A stretch of DNA of 64,000 bases, from assembly GCA_035281745.1 (NCBI GenBank), contig DATEDI010000026.1, forward strand, positions 252,929 to 316,928, in the 5' to 3' direction. This document shows, in pieces, positions 59,288-64,000 of this stretch. Below the pieces are notes generated by a model, which was not told the DNA's origin, searched no databases, and worked only from the letters and a program-made list of their open reading frames with translations. Numbering within the stretch: the first letter of the stretch is position 1; each line of letters begins with the position of its first letter. Source of the stretch: 66-474 sp035281745. GTDB lineage: Bacteria > Pseudomonadota > Gammaproteobacteria > Xanthomonadales > Rhodanobacteraceae. Position numbers and translations under genes: made by a program.

Positions 59288-60160
59288 ATGACGCGCATCA
59301 TCGCCATCGCCAACCAGAAGGGCGGCGTCGGCAAGACCACCACCGCCGTGAACCTGGCTGCCGCGCTGGCGGAGACCAGGCGCCGCGTGTTGCTGGTGGA
59401 TCTCGATCCGCAGGGCAACGCGACTTCGTCGGCGGGCATCGACAAGCGCACCACCAAACCCAACGGTTGCGAAGTGTTGCTGGAAGAAGCGTCGATCGAG
59501 GACGCGATCATCAGCACCGAGGCCGGCTTCGACCTGCTGCCCGGCAACCGCGACCTCACCGCGGCCGAAATCAAGTTGGCCGATGCGATCGCGCGCGAAC
59601 AGCGACTCAAGGAGCAACTGGCCAAACTGGGCGACCGCTACCAGATCGTCCTGATCGACTGTCCGCCCTCGCTGCACCTGCTCACCCTGAACGCACTGGC
59701 TGCCGCAGACAGCGTGCTGATCCCGGTGCAGTGCGAATCGATGGCGCTGGAAGGCCTGACCGACCTGCTCGACACCGTCAAGGCCGTGCGCAAGCGGCTC
59801 AATCCGCAACTCGAAGTGGAAGGCCTGTTGCGCACCATGTTCGATGTGCGCACCGCGCTCGGCAACGACGTGTCGGCCGAACTCACCAAGCATTTCGGTG
59901 ACAAAGTGCTGCACTCGGTGGTGCCGCGCAATGTGCGGCTCGCCGAAGCGCCCAGCCACGGCAAGCCCATCAATCTTTACGATCGCGAATCGCGTGGTGC
60001 GATCGCATACCTCGGCCTCGCCGGCGAAATGATCCGCCGCGTCGGCCTCGCACCTGCACGCAGCAGCGGTGACGCGTCGCCGCCCGACAGCACGCCGGCC
60101 AAGCCCAACCCGCCCCCGCCGAACCCACCGCGCCCACCGATCATGAAGGTTTCCGCATGA
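59288..60160 (+). CDS. parA: chromosome partitioning ATPase ParA
   Basis: DNA-binding Walker-type ATPase that positions sister chromosome origins with ParB. The 290-residue protein has the deviant Walker A KGGVGKTT (K11 signature lysine), the DLDPQGN A' box and the IDCPPSL Walker B. About 30 C-terminal residues are rich in Pro, Ser and Asn and extend past the family's usual end. ATG 59288 fits the family; TTG 59279 was rejected. It overlaps parB by ATGA. Confidence 0.96.
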   Translation: MTRIIAIANQKGGVGKTTTAVNLAAALAETRRRVLLVDLDPQGNATSSAGIDKRTTKPNGCEVLLEEASIEDAIISTEAGFDLLPGNRDLTAAEIKLADAIAREQRLKEQLAKLGDRYQIVLIDCPPSLHLLTLNALAAADSVLIPVQCESMALEGLTDLLDTVKAVRKRLNPQLEVEGLLRTMFDVRTALGNDVSAELTKHFGDKVLHSVVPRNVRLAEAPSHGKPINLYDRESRGAIAYLGLAGEMIRRVGLAPARSSGDASPPDSTPAKPNPPPPNPPRPPIMKVSA

Positions 60161-61029
60161 GCGCCGCCAAACGCCGGGGACTGGGTTCCCGCGATCTCGA
60201 CGTGTTGCTGGGCAATCCCGACGGTGATAACGCGAACGACGCGCCCGCGGGCGAAACGTTGAGCAATCTTCCGGTCGCGTCGATCCGTTCCGGGCAATAC
60301 CAGCCGCGCCACCATTTCGACGAAGCCGCGCTGGACGAGTTGGCCGCCTCGATCAAGTCGCAGGGCTTGATCCAGCCGATCGTGGTGCGCGATGTCGGCC
60401 GTGGCCAGTACGAATTGATCGCCGGCGAACGCCGCTGGCGCGCCGCGAAGAAGGCCGGCCTCGAAGAAATCTCCGCAGTGGTGCGCGACATCCCGGCGCA
60501 GTCGGTGCTGGCGATCGCGCTGATCGAAAACATCCAGCGCGAGGAATTGACGGCGCTGGAAGAGGCGCAAGCACTGCGCCGCCTGATCGACGAATTCAAG
60601 CTGAGCCAGCAACAGGCGGCCGATGCGGTGGGCCGTTCGCGCGCCGCGGTCGCCAACCTCCTGCGCCTGCTCGAATTGCCCGAAACCATCCGCGACCTGC
60701 TGGACGAGGGCCGCATCGAAATGGGCCACGCGCGCGCGTTGCTGACCTTGCCCGCTCCGCGTGCGATCGCGCTGGCCGAAAAGGCCGCCGACCAGGGCTG
60801 GTCGGTGCGCGAACTGGAACAGGCGGTACGCCTGGCGCAGCTGCCCAAATCATCGGGCAAGAGCAAGTCGCGCGACATCGATCCCGACATTGCCGCGCTC
60901 GAACGCGAGCTTTCGGACAACCTCGGCACCCGCGTCGAGATCGCACACGGCCGCGGCGGACGCGGCAAGCTGACCATCCGCTACCACAGTGCGGACGAGT
61001 TGGAAGGCATCCTCGAAAAGCTGCGCTGA
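60157..61029 (+). CDS. parB: chromosome partitioning protein ParB
   Basis: CTP-dependent clamp that loads at parS and spreads on DNA. The 290-residue protein has the CTP-binding GERRWRA motif at 90-96 and the QLIENIQREELTALEEAQALRRL-type loop (seen as IENIQREELTALEEA), the HTH with SQQQAADAVGRSRAAVAN and a C-terminal dimerisation leucine-rich helix. The first about 30 residues are variable. No parS site (TGTTNCACGTGAAACA) was seen in the window. Confidence 0.96.
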   Translation: MSAAKRRGLGSRDLDVLLGNPDGDNANDAPAGETLSNLPVASIRSGQYQPRHHFDEAALDELAASIKSQGLIQPIVVRDVGRGQYELIAGERRWRAAKKAGLEEISAVVRDIPAQSVLAIALIENIQREELTALEEAQALRRLIDEFKLSQQQAADAVGRSRAAVANLLRLLELPETIRDLLDEGRIEMGHARALLTLPAPRAIALAEKAADQGWSVRELEQAVRLAQLPKSSGKSKSRDIDPDIAALERELSDNLGTRVEIAHGRGGRGKLTIRYHSADELEGILEKLR

Positions 61030-61086
61030 GCGGAACGGGAAGAGCGGTTTCCGTAAGGCGGTCAAACCCGACCCGGTCTACTCCGC

Positions 61087-61620
61087 GTGAACTTGAGGCA
61101 ACGCCAATTCGATGCGCTGGTGCACGCCCACGCGGGCGACCTGTACCGTTTCGCGTACTGGCTGTGCGGCGATCCGTCGCGCGCCGAAGATCTGGTGCAG
61201 GAAACCCTGCTGCGCGCCTGGCGGGCGCTCGATTCGCTGAAGGACGCAGCCGCGGCCAAGCCCTGGCTGCTGACGATCCTGCGCCGCGAACACGCGCGCG
61301 GATTCGAGCGCAAGGTGCTCGACCTCACGATCCTCGACGACGGATTGAAAGACAGCATTCCCGACGAGGCAGCCGGCGCCGATCCCGAACAGGCGGGCAG
61401 CGATGCCGAGCTGCGCGAAGCCATCATGAAACTCGATCCCAAATACCGCGAACCGTTGCTGATGCAGGTGCTGGGCGGTTTTTCCTGCGAAGAAATCGCG
61501 ACGGAACTCGGCGTCAAACCCGGCGCAGTCATGACCCAGTTGTTCCGCGCCCGCCACAAACTGCGCAAATCATTGTCGGACGACGCCGTCGGCCGGGAGT
61601 CCGCACATGGAGTGTCTTGA
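61087..61620 (+). CDS. ECF RNA polymerase sigma factor
   Basis: A 177-residue sigma factor with region 2 (about 8-50, AEDLVQETLLRAWRALDSL) and region 4 (about 120-165, EEIATELGVKPGAVMTQLFRAR). It begins at GTG 61087. Its end overlaps by 14 bases the start of a gene for a membrane protein with a zinc-type N terminus, the usual sigma/anti-sigma pairing. It is 57 bases after parB, on the same strand. Target promoters are unknown. Confidence 0.92.
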   Translation: MNLRQRQFDALVHAHAGDLYRFAYWLCGDPSRAEDLVQETLLRAWRALDSLKDAAAAKPWLLTILRREHARGFERKVLDLTILDDGLKDSIPDEAAGADPEQAGSDAELREAIMKLDPKYREPLLMQVLGGFSCEEIATELGVKPGAVMTQLFRARHKLRKSLSDDAVGRESAHGVS

Positions 61621-62338
61621 GTTTCGTCGCCGACTGACCGCCGAGCCGGGGTCGCGGGATCCCGAATTCCTTGCGCACCGCGATGGCTGCCATGCCGGCT
61701 GCACCGAAAGCTGGTGGCGCTCACAGCGCTTCGAACGGCAGCTTCGGAACACCCTGCAATCGGTCGATGCGCCAGGGGACCTGGGCGAACGCGTGCTGCT
61801 GGCGCAAGCCACCTCGCTGCGCGGGCGTGCGCGTCACCGCTGGCAAATCGGATTGGCACTCGCAGCTTCGCTGCTGGTCGCGCTGGTCGTGGCCGGCTAT
61901 GCGTGGAACCTGGGTACGGCAGATGGCGGCCCGCTGGCCGGCATGGCGATCGCGCACGTGCGCAGCGAAGCCTTTTCGCTCACCATGACTCGCCCGATCG
62001 ACGCCGCGCAAATGCGTCCGGTGTTCGCGAAACGCGGCGTCACCCTGCGCGACGTGCCGGCCCACGCCGTCTTCGCGGCCGACTGCAGGGTCGGACCTTA
62101 TCGGGCGGTGCATCTGGTGCTGCGCGAAAACGGCAGCCCCATCACGGTGTTGTACGTAGTCGGCCACCGCATCGCCGACGCGCGGGATTTCAGCCGTGCC
62201 GGCTGGCACGGACGCGAAGTGCCGATCGGCAATGGCACGCTGGTACTGCTGGGCAACGGCAGCGCTGGCTTCGCTGCCGCCGAACGCGCGGTCGCCGACG
62301 CGGTGCTGGGTGCCACCCTGCAAACCGAACAGACCTGA
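61607..62338 (+). CDS. membrane anti-sigma factor (DUF3379-like)
   Basis: A 243-residue single-pass membrane protein. The cytoplasmic N terminus carries an H24-x3-C28-x3-C32 motif resembling zinc anti-sigma domains, then one helix (about 80-100) and a periplasmic domain of about 140 residues. Translation overlaps the ECF sigma gene, so it should bind and restrain that sigma factor. The periplasmic part (with C165-like VFAADCRVG) may sense the signal. Released sigma would then act on its regulon. Confidence 0.8.
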   Translation: MECLEFRRRLTAEPGSRDPEFLAHRDGCHAGCTESWWRSQRFERQLRNTLQSVDAPGDLGERVLLAQATSLRGRARHRWQIGLALAASLLVALVVAGYAWNLGTADGGPLAGMAIAHVRSEAFSLTMTRPIDAAQMRPVFAKRGVTLRDVPAHAVFAADCRVGPYRAVHLVLRENGSPITVLYVVGHRIADARDFSRAGWHGREVPIGNGTLVLLGNGSAGFAAAERAVADAVLGATLQTEQT

Positions 62339-62737
62339 ACGCGTGCGTGTTGAGAACACATCGGCAAGGCCGGTGCGCCGGACGCAGCATTGGCGCTGAC
62401 CACGTCCCGCGACCGCATCGCCCTGACAATCAAAAGTCGGCGCCGGGTAGTCCGGGGTGCTTCGCGCTCGGCCTTGAAAAGGCGAACCACTTCTTCGAGG
62501 AGTGGTTCGCATGAGTACATCCCTCCGCGTGAGGTGATTGACGGGATCCATGAGCGGTTATCAAGACCGGACGACGATGGCAAAACCATCTGGGTTCGGG
62601 GGCGGACGGGATTTTCGGGCGATGGCCGACGAGGGCGAGCCCATATGGGGGCGGGAATGGCCCGCCGTTCGGTCGCGGCAAACACGCCTGGGCCGCATCG
62701 GCGATAATCATCAAACTACTCGTGCAAGGTTTCCGCG
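62339..62737. other. 399-bp gap with perfect 10-bp hairpin
   Basis: No gene was recognised. The notable element is a perfect stem GCGAACCACT / AGTGGTTCGC (62482-62510) with a 9-base loop, without a T run. The surrounding bases include a short GGCCTT...AAGG inverted repeat. It could be the remains of a repeat or the stem of a small RNA. Confidence 0.5.
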
Positions 62738-63454
62738 ATGCCTGCTCTGTCCGTGGTCGTGCCCGTGTTCAACGAGCGCGACAACATCCCGCCGCTGCTC
62801 GCCGAAATCGCCACCGCCCTGCGCGGGGGCGCCGATTACGAAGTGGTGTACGTGGACGATGCGAGTTCCGACGATTCGCTCGACGTGCTGAAGGCCGAGC
62901 GCGCGAAGCACCCGGAGCTGCGAATCGTGCGGCACCTGACCCGCAGCGGCCAGAGCACCGCGATCCGGAACGGCGTGCGCGCGGCACGCGGCACGTGGAT
63001 CGCCACCCTCGATGGGGACGGCCAGAACGATCCTGCCGACATCCCGAAGCTGGTCGAGGCGCGCCAAGCCGCCGATGCCAAAGTGAAACTCTTCGCGGGC
63101 TGGCGCACCACCCGCCGCGACAGCTTCAACAAGCGTATCTCTTCGAAGATCGCCAACGGCGTGCGTTCGCGGATGCTCAAGGACGCCACCCCCGACACCG
63201 GCTGCGGCCTGAAGCTGTTCGAGCGCGAGGTGTTCCTGCGCCTGCCCTACTTCGACCACATGCACCGCTACCTGCCGGCGCTGGTGAAGCGCGCCGGCTT
63301 CCAGAGCACCAGCGTGCCGGTGGGCCATCGCCCGCGCACCGCGGGCGTCTCCAAGTACGGCATGCTCGACCGCCTATGGGTGGGCCTGGCCGACCTGCGC
63401 GGCGTGGCCTGGCTGATGCGGCGTGGCAAGGTCACCCGGGTCGAAGAGCTCTGA
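62738..63454 (+). CDS. family 2 glycosyltransferase (polyprenyl-phosphate sugar transferase-like)
   Basis: A 238-residue GT-A enzyme with VVPVFNERDN, YVDDASSDDS, the metal site TLDGDGQNDP and the late TGCGLKLFERE and HRYLPALVKRAG segments, as in dolichol-phosphate mannosyl- and undecaprenyl-phosphate glycosyltransferases. No membrane helices are present. It would attach a sugar to a polyprenyl carrier in the cytoplasmic face of the membrane. ATG 62738. It is not clearly in an operon. Confidence 0.88.
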   Translation: MPALSVVVPVFNERDNIPPLLAEIATALRGGADYEVVYVDDASSDDSLDVLKAERAKHPELRIVRHLTRSGQSTAIRNGVRAARGTWIATLDGDGQNDPADIPKLVEARQAADAKVKLFAGWRTTRRDSFNKRISSKIANGVRSRMLKDATPDTGCGLKLFEREVFLRLPYFDHMHRYLPALVKRAGFQSTSVPVGHRPRTAGVSKYGMLDRLWVGLADLRGVAWLMRRGKVTRVEEL

Positions 63455-63521
63455 TCCACATCACGCCCGCGCGATGGCGCGGGCGTATGCTGGAACGCAT
63501 TCCCAGCAGGGAGTTGCGTGC

Positions 63522-63890
63522 ATGAGCATCACCGTGAAACGTGTCTACGAGCCGCCGGCGAAGTCCGATGGTTATCGCGTGCTGATCGACCGCCTGTGGC
63601 CGCGCGGGCTGAAGAAGGAAGACGTGCCGCTGGATCTGTGGGCTAAGGAGCTGGCGCCGTCCACCGCGCTGCGCCAGTGGTTCGACCACGATCCGGCGAA
63701 GTGGGAAGGCTTCCGCCAGCGCTACGCGGGCGAGCTGGACCGGCGCGCCGAGCACTGGCATCCGCTGGCCGAGCGGGCCGCGAAACATCCCGTCACCCTG
63801 CTCTACGGCGCCCGCGACGAGGAACACAACAACGCGGTGGTGATGAAGGCCTACCTGGAAAACTGGCTGCACACGCACGGGCCGCGTTGA
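63522..63890 (+). CDS. DUF488-family protein
   Basis: A 122-residue small cytoplasmic protein with the family hallmarks RVYEPP, DRLWPRGLKKEDV, LWAKELAPS, the RQWFDHDPAKW segment and the C-terminal TLLYGARDEEHNNAVV. Function of the family is unknown; the conserved Arg and Asp residues suggest an enzyme. ATG 63522 has AGGGAG seven bases upstream. Confidence 0.9.
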   Translation: MSITVKRVYEPPAKSDGYRVLIDRLWPRGLKKEDVPLDLWAKELAPSTALRQWFDHDPAKWEGFRQRYAGELDRRAEHWHPLAERAAKHPVTLLYGARDEEHNNAVVMKAYLENWLHTHGPR

Positions 63891-63915
63891 GGCGGGGCGG
63901 CTACCGATACGGGTA

Positions 63916-63985
63916 GGAGCGCACCCTGTGCGCGAAAGCTCTGGCGTTGATCGAAGCAAAAGCATTCGCGCACAGGGTGCGCTCC
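63916..63985. repeat. perfect 21-bp inverted repeat at the window end
   Basis: Arms 63916-63936 (GGAGCGCACCCTGTGCGCGAA) and 63965-63985 are exact complements, with a 28-base loop. The GTAGGAGCG-type unit is a common intergenic repeat style in Xanthomonadales. It follows the DUF488 gene and may serve as a 3'-end structure. Confidence 0.85.
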
Positions 63986-64000
63986 CGCGGGCGATCCGCG

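Noticed and set aside
59087..61086. parS sites around parA-parB
   Set aside because: No TGTTNCACGTGAAACA-like palindrome was seen; a half match near 37020 is too weak.
62390..62707. Plus-strand open frame of 105 codons before the glycosyltransferase
   Set aside because: Arg-rich, no ribosome site, no motif and runs through a hairpin.

Overview
The window is high-GC chromosomal DNA of a gammaproteobacterium. The gene set (pilT/pilU, rsmG-parA-parB, a brominated-pigment-type aryl polyene locus, a compact cbb3 oxidase, a separate UppS-like enzyme) and the palindromic intergenic repeats fit the order Lysobacterales (Xanthomonadales), most likely family Rhodanobacteraceae. This placement is inferred from content and style, not from a marker gene. 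No rRNA, CRISPR array, insertion sequence or prophage was seen; there is one tRNA. Most of the window looks like stable chromosome.

Layout. 1-9.7 kb: the end of an unidentified gene, then on the minus strand pilT and pilU (twitching motility ATPases), a two-component system, a BlaI/M56-type repressor and sensor protease pair, two paralogous lipoproteins and a RimK-like ligase. 9.9-16.6 kb: tRNA-Gly, a large FecR-domain envelope protein with a Gln-rich tail, thiS-thiG-trmB and an SLC13-type transporter. 16.6-20.7 kb, minus strand: a cbb3 oxidase operon (ccoN, a CcoO fused to a second cytochrome c domain, a CcoQ-like peptide, an accessory membrane protein) with a well-placed FNR-type promoter; just upstream is a CcoS-like maturation gene broken by one extra G. 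20.8-34.2 kb: a GGDEF cyclase, maeB-aceE, a GH43-like secreted hydrolase, a retropepsin/PDZ protein, an M28 peptidase and a small VOC protein. 34.5-37.5 kb: rhlE, hemF (with an in-frame palindromic insertion) and a small exported protein.

37.6-50.8 kb is the main accessory locus, an aryl polyene / xanthomonadin-like pigment lipid cluster. The plus-strand operon encodes a ketosynthase, a half-length ketosynthase partner, a glycosyltransferase and a flavin halogenase-like enzyme. The opposing minus-strand operon encodes an ApeG-like membrane protein, an ApeI-like dehydratase, an acyltransferase, a LolA-like carrier, an MMPL exporter, an ApeP-like dehydratase and a ketoreductase. A second halogenase-like gene diverges from this operon, and a CsgG-SH3 protein under a perfect CRP/Clp palindrome sits between the two halves. 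Together these would elongate, reduce and dehydrate an aryl-primed polyene, attach it to a lipid or sugar and export it to the outer membrane. No acyl carrier protein or aryl-CoA/ACP ligase was found, so these must be encoded elsewhere.

50.8-64 kb: an alpha/beta hydrolase, a UppS-like prenyl synthase, MtfA-like peptidase, a cyclase-family protein with a divergent LysR regulator, an esterase, hemB, a short SPFH protein, rsmG-parA-parB (usually near the replication origin), an ECF sigma/anti-sigma pair, a polyprenyl-phosphate-type glycosyltransferase and a DUF488 protein, ending in a perfect 21-bp inverted repeat.
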